A stretch of DNA of 64,000 nucleotides from JAJDTT01 sp022827025 (GTDB lineage: Bacteria > Acidobacteriota > UBA6911 > RPQK01 > JAJDTT01). This document shows positions 15,788-24,527 of the stretch, one piece after another (the stretch's first letter is position 1; each line of letters starts with the position of its first letter). Below the pieces are notes generated by a model, which made no database searches, was not told where the DNA came from, and saw only the letters and a program-made list of their open reading frames with translations. The stretch lies in assembly GCA_965203535.1 (NCBI GenBank), contig OZ241897.1:1612001-1676000 (forward strand), written 5' to 3'. Made by a program: the position numbers and the translations under genes.

Positions 15788-17659
15788 ATGAAATCGATTT
15801 TCAAAATTCTGGTTCTGGGCGTCGTCCCGATCCTCGCGCTCACCGCGGTCGCGGATCAGGGACTCGCCGCCGACAAGGGCTCGCAGTTGATCTTCCAGAG
15901 CAACATGGCCCACAAGAACTTCATCTCAGTTGCCAACGCCCACGACAAGCAGGCGGTTACGGTGCTGACCCAGTACTACAACGACGAAATGAAGCTGGTT
16001 CTGTGGTATCTGAGAGTCCTCCAGGCCGACTCGAACCTTCTGGTCGACCCCTTCGACCACATGATTCCGGGCACGGCCAGCGATGACGACATGGATGGCA
16101 CCAACGTGAGTGAGATTCTCGGCGCCCTCCCCGCAATGAGCACCGACAAGAAAGCCGGGACGAATTCCGGTCATTTCGTGATCGCCATCACCGCAGTTGG
16201 GGCAAACATGGGTATTGACGGAACTGACGACGGCACCACGATCAACGTGGCTGAGGAACGAAATCAGGCCGAGACGGCGAATATCCTCTTCCCCACCTTC
16301 CTGGCCAAGGATATGCACGGCACCGACAACATCGACAATTGCGGAGTGTTTAGTATAACTGCTGCCGCAAGTAGGACCGCCACCGACAACAACCTCACGC
16401 ACACCATGTTCGGAGCCAAGGGAGTCAACGATTGCAGGAAAGCGAGTGCTGAGGGCGTCACTCCTACAGTCACGGCCGATGGCACTTCCAAGAATGTCGG
16501 CGGTCTGAGCGTGGACAACGCCCAGCCCGTCTCATTCAATCACCTGACCGGGCATTTCACGGAAGCGCTGGTTTCCACCGAAACGGGTGGAGCCGATCAG
16601 ACCGCATCTTGGGGTGGCACACCGATCATCCGTCCCGCCGTTGCGAATACGAACAACACGGGACTGGCGCTAGATGTGGACACCGGCGCCGACGCGGCGA
16701 CCACGAACTCCGACTATCAAATCTTGGATGGTGGGGATGAGAGTACCGAGACGCCCTCCGACACGGCGGAAGGTCTAGACGGAGGCCGTCTGGCTGAAAA
16801 GGACGCCGGTGGCGCCGAGGCTACGATCGCTAATGTGGTCAGTGGCTATGCGAATCGGGGCGGCAATTTTGAAACCGGGACTACCGCCGGAGACGATACC
16901 ACCGCCGGTGGAAAAATCCGAAATGCGGCTAGTGGTAGTGAGCGCACGCAGAGGGCTCTCAACATGGGAGCTCTGGTGCTGCCGGCTCTTCACGGCGGCG
17001 GATCGGAGTCCAAGCAGATCATGCTGATAATGTCGGCCGCGGATCACTTCGGTGGCGCCGGCGGTTACATGCTGATAGCCGCCAAGACGGGCTTCTCGGT
17101 GACTCTCATGGACGGCATGGGCGATGCGTTGGCGGATCCTGCTGCCGCGTCGGGGCCCGTATTCGGCGGAACGGACAATCCGGAAGCTCCGGCGGGCATC
17201 GATATCATCGTCGATGGTATCCGTGTCATGACCGATGCGAATCTTCCCAAGTGCACGGGAACCATGATCATGGGGCCTTGGATGCTCACCAGCCTGACCG
17301 ACATCGTCTCCACGGCGTCCTCAGGGGCAAAGGACTTTGCCGGTCTCGATGCCATGCTGGATCCCATGATGAGCGCCTCCCCAGGGTGGATAAAGTTCAA
17401 GCGCGGCACGTTGACCTGCGAAAAGGACTTTGGAGATGGCGATGTTGCGATCGGTTCCGGGTTCGAGGATGCCGATGGTGTCCCCACGACGGACAAACGG
17501 AAATTCTCGGCCGGCACGCTGATCGTGGAGGAGAAAGCAACAGACCGTTCATTCGTCATCACGGGCCAAGCCTTGTTGAAGCTCATTACTCCGACTTCGA
17601 CCTTCGCGGCTTCGTGGTCGCTGAAGTCTCCTCCGTCTCCGACGGATGCCACCAACTAG
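15788..17659 (+). CDS. Exported acidic protein of unknown function
   Basis: The start at 15788 follows AAGGAG with 7-nt spacing and begins a classical signal peptide (KSIFKILVLGVVPILALTAV, cleavage near GLAA); the in-frame ATG at 15719 would bury it. The 623-residue product is rich in Asp, Gly, Ala and Thr and low in Arg. It has four Cys (DNCGVF, NDCRKA, PKCTGT, LTCEKD) that could form two disulfides. Its N-terminal region (SNMAHKNFISVANAHDK ... YNDEMKLVLWYLRVL) looks like a beta-rich fold; low-complexity TTAGGDD-type stretches lie in the middle. I recognise no domain. GC and codon use are lower than in neighbouring genes, and it sits between an intron remnant and transposase stubs, suggesting acquisition. 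A strong intrinsic terminator follows. It could be a surface or matrix protein, which is a guess. Confidence 0.8.
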   Translation: MKSIFKILVLGVVPILALTAVADQGLAADKGSQLIFQSNMAHKNFISVANAHDKQAVTVLTQYYNDEMKLVLWYLRVLQADSNLLVDPFDHMIPGTASDDDMDGTNVSEILGALPAMSTDKKAGTNSGHFVIAITAVGANMGIDGTDDGTTINVAEERNQAETANILFPTFLAKDMHGTDNIDNCGVFSITAAASRTATDNNLTHTMFGAKGVNDCRKASAEGVTPTVTADGTSKNVGGLSVDNAQPVSFNHLTGHFTEALVSTETGGADQTASWGGTPIIRPAVANTNNTGLALDVDTGADAATTNSDYQILDGGDESTETPSDTAEGLDGGRLAEKDAGGAEATIANVVSGYANRGGNFETGTTAGDDTTAGGKIRNAASGSERTQRALNMGALVLPALHGGGSESKQIMLIMSAADHFGGAGGYMLIAAKTGFSVTLMDGMGDALADPAAASGPVFGGTDNPEAPAGIDIIVDGIRVMTDANLPKCTGTMIMGPWMLTSLTDIVSTASSGAKDFAGLDAMLDPMMSASPGWIKFKRGTLTCEKDFGDGDVAIGSGFEDADGVPTTDKRKFSAGTLIVEEKATDRSFVITGQALLKLITPTSTFAASWSLKSPPSPTDATN

Positions 17660-17727
17660 GCTGGGTTCGCTTCACCAACGACCCGTCTCTCCGTCACGCA
17701 CGTGAGATTGACGGTTCGGCAGACACG

Positions 17728-17766
17728 GAAGGGGGAGGCCTGCAACCAGGTCTCCCCCTTCTTTTT
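17728..17766 (+). terminator. Strong rho-independent terminator after the exported protein
   Basis: A stem of about 15 bp (GAAGGGGGAGGCCTG paired with CAGGTCTCCCCCTTC, one G-U pair) with loop CAAC, followed directly by TTTTT. It lies 69 bp after the stop codon. It is the clearest classical terminator in the window and unlike the hairpin repeats elsewhere, which lack T-tracts. Confidence 0.9.
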
Positions 17767-17964
17767 CACCATGCTGCAACGAGATCCAGAACCGAGGGGC
17801 AGATTTTCAACCATCCTTTCTACCCCCACGGTCTGGAGAAGCCCGGTGTGGAGCCCTATCCCGAGCCCTTCGTTACCCGACAGTGACGACGCGCAAGTTC
17901 CCCCGGGTTTCCCTGTGGCGCCCCTGAAGGGGCCGTATGGAGCGGCCCCGCCGCAGGTTCACTC

Positions 17965-18354
17965 ATGACTTTGCCAGAACTCTTCCAGACTTTCCCCGAC
18001 GAGGAAGCCGCGGAACAATGGCTGGCCGCCATCCGCTGGCAGGGCCAGCTCTGGTGTCCCGTCTGCGGCTCCGACCGCTGGTACCGCCACCGGACCCGGG
18101 ACCCGCGCCAGGCGGCCATGCGCTACCGGTGCAAGGACTGCAAGGGGTACTTCAGCGTCCGCAAGGGGACCCTCCTGGGACAGAACAAGACCAAGCTGCG
18201 GACCTGGGTGCTGGCGATTCACATGGTCTCCTCCGATATGTCCCTGCGGACGTCCATGCTGACCTTGCACGAGGGACTAGGGATTTCCCGAGTCACGGCT
18301 TGGAGGATGGCGAAGAAGATCCGTCAAGCCCTCGAAACCCGGAGTTCCATGTAA
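17965..18354 (+). pseudogene. IS1595-family transposase, N-terminal stub
   Basis: A fragment of 129 residues with an intact Zn-ribbon (CPVCGSDRWY ... YRCKDCKGYFSVRKGT, ~31-65). The helix-turn-helix-like segment that follows it in IS1595 transposases is also present (LRTWVLAIHMVSSDMSL, GISRVTAWRMAKKIRQAL). The DDE/DDN catalytic domain, about 150-200 residues, is absent; the frame stops at SSM. The stub retains only the DNA-binding part and is presumably inactive. Confidence 0.85.
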
Positions 18355-18665
18355 ACTCGGGAGGTGTGTTCAACACTCTTGCCAGGAGAGATCGTCGAGT
18401 CTTAGTAGCCGGGTTCGCGCTCTGATGGGTTGCCGTATCTTGGTGAGGTTCTGTTATATCCTGTTAACAGAATTAGCAGTTGAAATTGCCACGCTTCAAA
18501 AGTTCAAAGATGCAAGATCTTGGCGCAGGTTGCAAATTGCATGAAATTAACTGCCCCCCAAGAATCGTTCGGCGCCGGCGGGATGTCAAGTCGCCGGTCG
18601 CGAGTACGTGAAGCGTCCGATTCCATTAGCACGTGATCTGTCCGGTCCTTTGAGGGCGAGGTTAA
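18355..18665. other. Gene-free stretch between two transposase remnants
   Basis: No ORF with family signal is seen. The DNA is AT-richer than the genome average and contains the perfect 10-bp palindrome CTGTTAACAG near 18460. It probably represents debris from successive insertions; I could not identify matched terminal repeats. Confidence 0.5.
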
Positions 18666-18854
18666 GATGAGCTTTTTCCCAACCGAGAGGAAGCGGGGAC
18701 GGAGCTGTATCCACCGCGCGCCGTGGAGCGGGCGATGGAGGTGCAGGAAGGCATCCTTCGGGCGATGAGTGGACAGATCAAGTGGGTCCAGGCTGCGGAG
18801 ATCATCGGGGTCAGTCCTCGAACCATGCAGCGCTGGCGGCGATCCGGAAGGTAG
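18666..18854 (+). pseudogene. ISNCY-like transposase, N-terminal HTH fragment
   Basis: The frame reads ELYPPRAVERAMEVQEGILR then AMSGQIKWVQAAEIIGVSPR and TMQRWRRSGR-stop. This matches the helix-turn-helix start of ISNCY-type transposases (ILRAxxGxIxWxQAAEIIGxSxRxMxRWR). The integrase-like catalytic domain is missing after the stop at 18852-18854. No start codon with a ribosome site is evident. Confidence 0.72.
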
Positions 18855-18877
18855 TGAGGATGGTTCATGGGGTTAGA

Positions 18878-19255
18878 TCATTTACGGCCCAAACCCAACG
18901 GCCTAGATGGATCAGATGAACGAGGCACCCCATATTCCTTCCTGATCAGATCAGCCTTTTTTGTAAACATCTGAACCCTGCTCAACAGAGCGTCCGCACG
19001 GTCGAGATCGAACCCACGCGCTGCCTCCTCAGCCTTGAGGCACCGGCGGGCGTCCACAAGGCACATTATCGCCGTTGAAATCAGCCACAGGCTAAGGTTG
19101 GCGCAAAGCATATCGTAGGCGAACATCGTGCCGTGGTTCTCGCCCCAGCCGTGGTAGAACGCATACCATGCCACCATGGCCAGAGCGATTGTGGCCACTA
19201 GCGCAAGCATCGCAATGTTGACTAAGTCCCTCGACTCGATGCGGCCCCAGTCCAT
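18878..19255 (-). CDS. Small membrane protein of unknown function, two TM segments
   Basis: The start at 19255 is chosen because AAAGGAG lies 7 nt upstream; the frame is open further to 19324. The 125-residue product has two hydrophobic helices (LVNIAMLALVATIALAMVAW and MLCANLSLWLISTAIMCLVD). A charged, probably cytoplasmic, helical tail rich in Ala, Glu and Arg follows (KAEEAARGFDLDRADALLSR). I recognise no family. Base composition is lower in GC than the core genes and the neighbours are transposase remnants, which fits recent acquisition. Confidence 0.65.
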   Translation of the reverse strand: MDWGRIESRDLVNIAMLALVATIALAMVAWYAFYHGWGENHGTMFAYDMLCANLSLWLISTAIMCLVDARRCLKAEEAARGFDLDRADALLSRVQMFTKKADLIRKEYGVPRSSDPSRPLGLGRK

Positions 19256-19609
19256 TGACCCGCTCCTTTGATAGTCGAGCTTGACCAGAATTGCTTGAGA
19301 ATTTATCAGACCGATTTCGTACAAACTAGACAGGCCAGCGGAGCCTCACAAGGTGTGAATCCACCCGGCTTGGCCCCTTCACACTCCCGGATCGGCCACG
19401 AGGCCCCCTTTACACACTGCCGAAACGAGCCTCCATCAGCCAGGGAAAAGAGGAGAGATTGTTGGCTTTCAGGAGCCGATTCGGCTGCCTGTTTGGTGCC
19501 TGTTCAGGACGTCAAACATAGAGAGTCAACCACTTTGCCGATTCGGCGAAGAACCCGGTAATCCATTGAAAATGTTAACGTTCAGTAGTTCTTGACTTTG
19601 GGGCAGACG
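19256..19609. other. Intergenic stretch, no gene recognised
   Basis: Lower-GC sequence between the small membrane protein (start side) and the hairpin cluster. It contains the repeated words CCGATTCGGC (twice, near 19480 and 19545) but no convincing ORF, tRNA or attachment core. Confidence 0.5.
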
Positions 19610-19682
19610 GGATTGGAAATCGCCGTTTCCGGGCGGCTAGAAACCGCCGTTCCCGGTCGGCGATTGGAAATCGCCGCTCCCG
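19610..19682. repeat. Hairpin cluster that forms the 3' end of the CxxCH gene
   Basis: Units ATTGGAAAT within GGGATTGGAAATCGCC, GGCGGCTAGAAACCGCC and GGCGATTGGAAATCGCC. On the minus strand the cluster is read as the last codons (GSGDFQSPTGNGGF) and TAG stop of the gene next to it. Confidence 0.88.
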
Positions 19683-22600
19683 GCGTTGGTGTCGGCTCCC
19701 AGGTGGGTCAGGTACTCGAGGAGGTCGGTCATCTGCTGGACGGTGATGTCCTTCTGGACACCTTCCGGCATGGCGGATACGCCCAGAGAGCGGAGGCTGG
19801 CGATCTGGCTCCGGGAGATCGTGTCCTCCTCTCCCTCGCTTCTCCTCAGGGTGACCGTGGCCGGCCCCTGGCTGGCCATCACCCCCGTCAGGGCGCGTCC
19901 GTCGTGCGTCTCGACCAGGTATGCCTCAAAGCCGGGGACGATGTTGGAGTTGGGGTCGAGGATGTTTTCCAGGAATTCGTACTTGGTGCGGCCGGAAAGG
20001 CTGAGCAGGTCCGGCCCGACCTCCGAGCCGGTTTCGCCGACCTTGTGGCACTGACTGCAATTCCGGTTGAAGACCTCGCGGCCCGAAGCGACATCCCCGG
20101 TGGTGCGGGCGGCAGCGCCATACTGGTCCATCAGTGTTCGCAGGTCGGGCGGAGAACTCCGCAGGAGAGTCCTGGCGCGCTCCAGGGTCTCTCCCTCCGA
20201 GATCCGAAACAGGCGGCCCCGCCGGGCGCCCCGGATGGTCCACGGCTGTACGGTCCCCGCCTCGACGGCGTCCAGGAGGCTGGGGACCCGCAACGGTTCC
20301 CTGAGCAATCCGTCCAGTGCCGCGTTCTGGAGCGTTGCCGTGAACGATCGCCAAGCTTCCAGGAGAATATCGGTGGACCTGGGATGGGGCAGGAGGACAA
20401 GTGCGCGGGTCGCCGCCATCTGGATCTCTTCCGGCTGGCGAGGTTCCAGTAGGCCGGCCAACATCGAATAGTCCGCCCGCGTGGGGTCCAGCGCCGCCAA
20501 TCGGATGGCGTGGACCCGGGATTCCAAGCCGGCTTCCTCGTCGGCGGCCAACGCGGCAGCCTGACGCATCAACGACCGGAATTGGAGCGTGTTCGACAGC
20601 TCGACCGCTTCCGCCACTTCCAGGGCCGCCGTGCCGGACCGACTCGGTTCGGAGAGCAGTTCCAACAAGATACGCTGCCCTCGGCGCGGCAGGTTGACCG
20701 CTGACTCGGTCCCCCGTTGCAATCCTTCCGCCAGCCCTTCCAGGCTCAGGGAGGTCCACCACAGGTCCGCATCCCCCGCGGCCCTGCCCACAGCCCCCAG
20801 GACCGCCGTCAGTTCCCGAGCCTTCTGGCGGGCTCCGATCATTCCCGTCAGACGGCGCAGGAAAAGCTGCCGGCCCTCCGTCCCTTGGGACGCGAAGTCC
20901 CGGTTCCCGATCACGGCGCGAAACCACCGGACCGCGTGTTCGCCGGCGGCGCTGAGCGCGGCGACCTGAAACCAGGGGTCCTCCATGTGGTCATGGACGA
21001 TCTGCAACAGGGGTTCGAAGGAGTCCCCGGCAGGAAGCTCTCCCAGCGTGCAGGTCAACTGGAAACGGACCCGCTCGTCCGGGTCGCCGGACATCGCCAG
21101 CATCCGGTCCACGACGCGGCGGTCCGAAAGCCAGGATTCCCCGATCCGGATCGCCTGCTCGCGAACCTCCGGGCTGTCGTCTCCCAAACCGTCCAGAACC
21201 AGGTCGGCGTCCAGGGCGGCCATCCCCTCCAGCGTCCAGAGGGCATGCATTCGGCCTCGGGCCGAGGCGCCGCTGCGGGCGAGCTCCACCAGGCGGGGAA
21301 TCGCCGACGGGTCCCGGCGCTCCACCAGGAGCCGCTGGGCCGTGAGCCGCCACCAGCGGTTGGGATGGGAGAGCCGGCCGACGAGTTCCGCGGCGCCGGC
21401 CCGGTCGAGCCGGGGCGGCTCCGCCGGCTCCGGCTCGCCGTGGACGATCCGGTAGATCCGGCCGTGATCCTGACCCGCGTAAAACAGTTCGTGATCGTCG
21501 ACGAAGTCTTCACGAATCCATTCGGGGTGCTCGACGATCTTCCGGTGGAAGTCGGCCACGTACAGGGCCCCGTCGGGACCGGTCGTGGTGAAGACGGGCA
21601 TGAACCAACTGTCCCGGGAAGCCAGGAATTCGGACTCTCTCAAGGCGGCGGCGCCGGTGTAGGTCGCGCCGCGCGGCGACACGACATCGCAGTGCACCAG
21701 GTTGTGAGCCGGCTCCGCGATGAAATGGGCCCCGTCGTAGGGCTGGGGGAATCGGCCGCCCGCATAGACGCTCTGTCCACATGCGGAGGTGAAATGGCCG
21801 AGTTCCTTCAAGAGGCGGGTCTGGCGAATATCCTGAAGGTGCGGATCGTCGGTAATGGGGTAGACCGGTGCCGGTTGCCCGTGGTCGGAAACCGTCTGCA
21901 TGGGGTTCTCGACCTGCAGGTGGGGATTGCGGTCCAGGTAACGGGTCTCGATCACCGAATGCCGCAGGTGATTGTTGTTCCAGGAGGGGAACCGGTGGCC
22001 GCGGGCGTTGAAGGCCTGACCGAACTCGGAGTTGCCCGAGACCGGTTCGATCCGCAGCTCGTCCGGCTTGAAGCGAATGTCCGAGCGCCGCTCGAAGACG
22101 TCGACGGGTGCGACCTCCGGGTGATCGGGAAAATGGATCGGCCGGCCCTGGTCGCTGAACTGCTTGAAACGCCGGCCGACCCCGAATCTCGGATAGGCGG
22201 CGTAGATCCAGTTGTCCATCTCATAGAGCGGCGTGTTGATGCGGAGCTGCGGATTGACCAGCGCGAAACCGGTCAGGATCACCTTGCGCCGGTCGGCCCG
22301 GCCGTCGCCGTCGGTATCGGTGAAATGGAGGATGTCGGGGGCGCAGGCGACCAGGATCCCACCCTTCCAGGGCAACACGCCATGGGCCATGTGGAGCCCG
22401 TCGACGAACACGCTGGCGTGCTCGAACCGGCCGTCGGTGTCCCGGTCCTCGAGCAGCTTGATCCTGGAGAGCGGCTGGTCGGAGATCGGGTAGTCCCTCA
22501 TCTCGACGACGAACAGCCGGCCGCACTCGTCGAACGCCATGGAGATGGGATCCACCACTTCCGGTTCGGCGGCCGCCAGCTCGATCCGGAAACCCGGAGC

Positions 22601-22738
22601 CAGTTGAAAGGATTGGAGAGCGGCCTCCGGAGAGTAGGGAGGTTCCGCGTCCCCGCAGCCGCCGGCGAGGACTGCGGCCAGGACGGCGGCGAACCGGACG
22701 GCCTGTGTCGGCCTCGTCCCGATCCGTCCCAGCCTCAA
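19637..22738 (-). CDS. PVC-type heme-binding CxxCH lipoprotein (membrane-bound dehydrogenase-like)
   Basis: A protein of 1033 residues. The N-terminal lipobox LAGGC marks it as a lipoprotein. Residues ~45-450 form a beta-propeller dehydrogenase-like domain (FDECGRLFVVEMRDYP, DTDGDGRADRR, GPDGALYVADFHRK, DHGRIYRI). HEAT-like helical repeats fill ~450-880. A single cytochrome c domain lies at ~900-1010 with NCSQCHKVG as heme site and the distal Met probably in SAMPEGVQ. Such proteins are abundant in Planctomycetes and related phyla and are thought to oxidise sugars or alcohols, passing electrons to the cytochrome. The start overlaps the stop of the GWxTD gene upstream by 4 bp, indicating translational coupling. 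The last ~14 residues (AGSGDFQSPTGNGGF) come from a hairpin repeat rather than the family fold. Confidence 0.9.
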   Translation of the reverse strand: MRLGRIGTRPTQAVRFAAVLAAVLAGGCGDAEPPYSPEAALQSFQLAPGFRIELAAAEPEVVDPISMAFDECGRLFVVEMRDYPISDQPLSRIKLLEDRDTDGRFEHASVFVDGLHMAHGVLPWKGGILVACAPDILHFTDTDGDGRADRRKVILTGFALVNPQLRINTPLYEMDNWIYAAYPRFGVGRRFKQFSDQGRPIHFPDHPEVAPVDVFERRSDIRFKPDELRIEPVSGNSEFGQAFNARGHRFPSWNNNHLRHSVIETRYLDRNPHLQVENPMQTVSDHGQPAPVYPITDDPHLQDIRQTRLLKELGHFTSACGQSVYAGGRFPQPYDGAHFIAEPAHNLVHCDVVSPRGATYTGAAALRESEFLASRDSWFMPVFTTTGPDGALYVADFHRKIVEHPEWIREDFVDDHELFYAGQDHGRIYRIVHGEPEPAEPPRLDRAGAAELVGRLSHPNRWWRLTAQRLLVERRDPSAIPRLVELARSGASARGRMHALWTLEGMAALDADLVLDGLGDDSPEVREQAIRIGESWLSDRRVVDRMLAMSGDPDERVRFQLTCTLGELPAGDSFEPLLQIVHDHMEDPWFQVAALSAAGEHAVRWFRAVIGNRDFASQGTEGRQLFLRRLTGMIGARQKARELTAVLGAVGRAAGDADLWWTSLSLEGLAEGLQRGTESAVNLPRRGQRILLELLSEPSRSGTAALEVAEAVELSNTLQFRSLMRQAAALAADEEAGLESRVHAIRLAALDPTRADYSMLAGLLEPRQPEEIQMAATRALVLLPHPRSTDILLEAWRSFTATLQNAALDGLLREPLRVPSLLDAVEAGTVQPWTIRGARRGRLFRISEGETLERARTLLRSSPPDLRTLMDQYGAAARTTGDVASGREVFNRNCSQCHKVGETGSEVGPDLLSLSGRTKYEFLENILDPNSNIVPGFEAYLVETHDGRALTGVMASQGPATVTLRRSEGEEDTISRSQIASLRSLGVSAMPEGVQKDITVQQMTDLLEYLTHLGADTNAGSGDFQSPTGNGGF

Positions 22739-24309
22739 CCCGAACTTTCCTGGATTCGAAATCGGACGCTCATGTCCTTCTTCCGGCCCGAGATCAGGTC
22801 CTCAATGGAGATCTCGGCGCGGTAGTCCCCGGCGCCGTCGATATAGAGGTGGGTGGAGGCGGACGCCCGTTCTCCCAGATAGGTCAGGCCCACGTGGTCC
22901 AGGCGGATCTCCTGGACCACCCGCCCCTCCCGGTCCAGGACGCGAAGCGGAATCTTCAGGTCCGCCTCCCCGGTGGCGGAGTCGACGGAGAAGTTGTAGA
23001 TCTCGAAGTAGAGTCCGACCCGCTCTCCGGCCGGAAACGTATTCTTCTGGAGGTTGGGATAGACCTTGAGCCCGGACAGTGTGGCGAAGGGCTCCAGCGG
23101 ATCGGGCTCCTGCTGGACTCGAATCCGGTCGGCCAGGATCAGCGAGCTGGTGAAGAGCTCCCGCGCCGGCTTGGGCGGCACCACGATGGAATGGACCGAA
23201 GTGCCGATCTTCCCGGAGTGAACGTCGCGGACCACCCAGTCCAGCTTGTAGCGGCCCGATCTCAGGGGGATCGTGTGCTGGTAGAGGGACTTCCCCTGTT
23301 CCACGAAGGGGCGGTAGCCGGTGTCGTCCACGTAGACCTGGTCCTCGAACTCGTAGACGGTCTTTCCCAGCAGGTCATGAACGGCGCCGTAGATCTCGAC
23401 GCGCGCCCTGCGGATGCCGTTCTCCGGCTGATACGTCAGGAGGCGGTTCCAGACCTGGAGCGTGGCCGGCACCATGAACTGCTCGGCGTTGACCCAGACG
23501 ATGGAGGCCCGGGTGTCGATGGGCAACTCCTCGTAGTGGATGCGCGTCCCCACCACCTTCTGCAGGTCCCTGTACTTGATATTGGGGGGAGTGAGCGCCT
23601 TGAAGTAGTCCTCGATGAGCTGGAGGTTGCTCTTGTTGATGCCGAGACTGGTGTGATCGAGAGGACGCAGGATTCCCTGCTGCCGAACGCGGTCGAGGCG
23701 CGTCCTGGAGCCGAAGAACTCCTCCATGGTCAGCCCGTAGCCGGTCATCAGCAGGGCGTCCTTCTCGTCCGGGCTGAGGGCCAGGCGGTAGTTGCCGTTC
23801 ATCCCCGAGTCCACGAACTCGAACAGGATGTCGTTTCCCAGGCCCTGGATATACCGGTAGGTCCAAATCTCGTAGGGGAAAGTGACGGTGGATCTGCCCC
23901 CTTCGGAAAGCGAACGGTTGTGAAGTCCGCCCATGGGATGCATTTCGATGTGGACCGGCGGGCCGAACACGATATAGATCCGTCCCCGGTCCGTGAGCCA
24001 GCCGTCGCGTCCCGCCTTGAAGCGCTCGTTGGCGTAGGCGATGCGGCGGTAGTGCTCCTCCTTGAACTCGTTGATGGTCGTCTTGGGATCGGGGTCCCGC
24101 CGCAGCCAGAACTGTTCGATGAACCGCTCCTTTTCCTCCGGCGTGGAGAGCTCCTGGAAGACGGTCTTCTCTTCCGGATTGATGATGAAGCGGACGTCCT
24201 CGTCCAGCCACTTTCTGAAGTGCTGCTCGGATTCCTCGTCTCGCACGGATTGGCCGAGCGCGGCCGACGCCACAAGTAGAAGGCAAAGTCCCGGAATGAC
24301 CCGAACCAT
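22735..24309 (-). CDS. GWxTD domain-containing exported protein
   Basis: A protein of 524 residues from ATG 24309, which gives a signal peptide (MVRVIPGLCLLLVASAALG, cleavage after GQS). In-frame ATGs further upstream lie in hairpin-repeat DNA and are rejected. The GWxTD region (~25-200) has the defining GWLTDRGRIYIVFGPP together with FIEQFWLRRDPDP. The C-terminal half is beta-rich, probably Ig-like domains. The family is typical of Acidobacteriota and other Fibrobacteres-Chlorobi-type lineages; its function is unknown. It is the first gene of a two-gene operon with the CxxCH lipoprotein (4-bp overlap). Confidence 0.9.
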   Translation of the reverse strand: MVRVIPGLCLLLVASAALGQSVRDEESEQHFRKWLDEDVRFIINPEEKTVFQELSTPEEKERFIEQFWLRRDPDPKTTINEFKEEHYRRIAYANERFKAGRDGWLTDRGRIYIVFGPPVHIEMHPMGGLHNRSLSEGGRSTVTFPYEIWTYRYIQGLGNDILFEFVDSGMNGNYRLALSPDEKDALLMTGYGLTMEEFFGSRTRLDRVRQQGILRPLDHTSLGINKSNLQLIEDYFKALTPPNIKYRDLQKVVGTRIHYEELPIDTRASIVWVNAEQFMVPATLQVWNRLLTYQPENGIRRARVEIYGAVHDLLGKTVYEFEDQVYVDDTGYRPFVEQGKSLYQHTIPLRSGRYKLDWVVRDVHSGKIGTSVHSIVVPPKPARELFTSSLILADRIRVQQEPDPLEPFATLSGLKVYPNLQKNTFPAGERVGLYFEIYNFSVDSATGEADLKIPLRVLDREGRVVQEIRLDHVGLTYLGERASASTHLYIDGAGDYRAEISIEDLISGRKKDMSVRFRIQESSG

Positions 24310-24379
24310 GGAATTATCAGAAGTATAGCGAATGCCCATCTCCCGCGGTAGCAAAGCCGATTCCAACGCATGCTGGTGC

Positions 24380-24430
24380 GGACTTTTAGTCCCTTTGCCC
24401 CCCGGAATCGGGGGTTGAAAACCCCCGCTC
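24380..24430. repeat. Hairpin cluster upstream of the GWxTD and CocE genes
   Basis: GGACTTTTAGTCC, CCCCCGGAATCGGGGG and GGGGGTTGAAAACCCCC follow one another in the divergent interval between the GWxTD gene and the CocE gene. Here the hairpins are at 5' ends of genes, an exception to their usual 3' position. Confidence 0.8.
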
Positions 24431-24527
24431 CCATTTGACAACGCGGAGCCACCCTCCATATTCTGAGCCGCAAGTTTTCACTCAGCCTCCACCCCATCAA
24501 ATTCGAACCAAATGGAGGTCGCTCGCG

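Noticed and set aside
19256..19609. tRNA or phage attachment site
   Set aside because: I could not fold a cloverleaf, and no integrase gene or matching core repeat is visible.
24310..24459. Upstream start of the GWxTD protein at 24459
   Set aside because: The extra 50 residues are translated hairpin repeat; the signal peptide begins at 24309.
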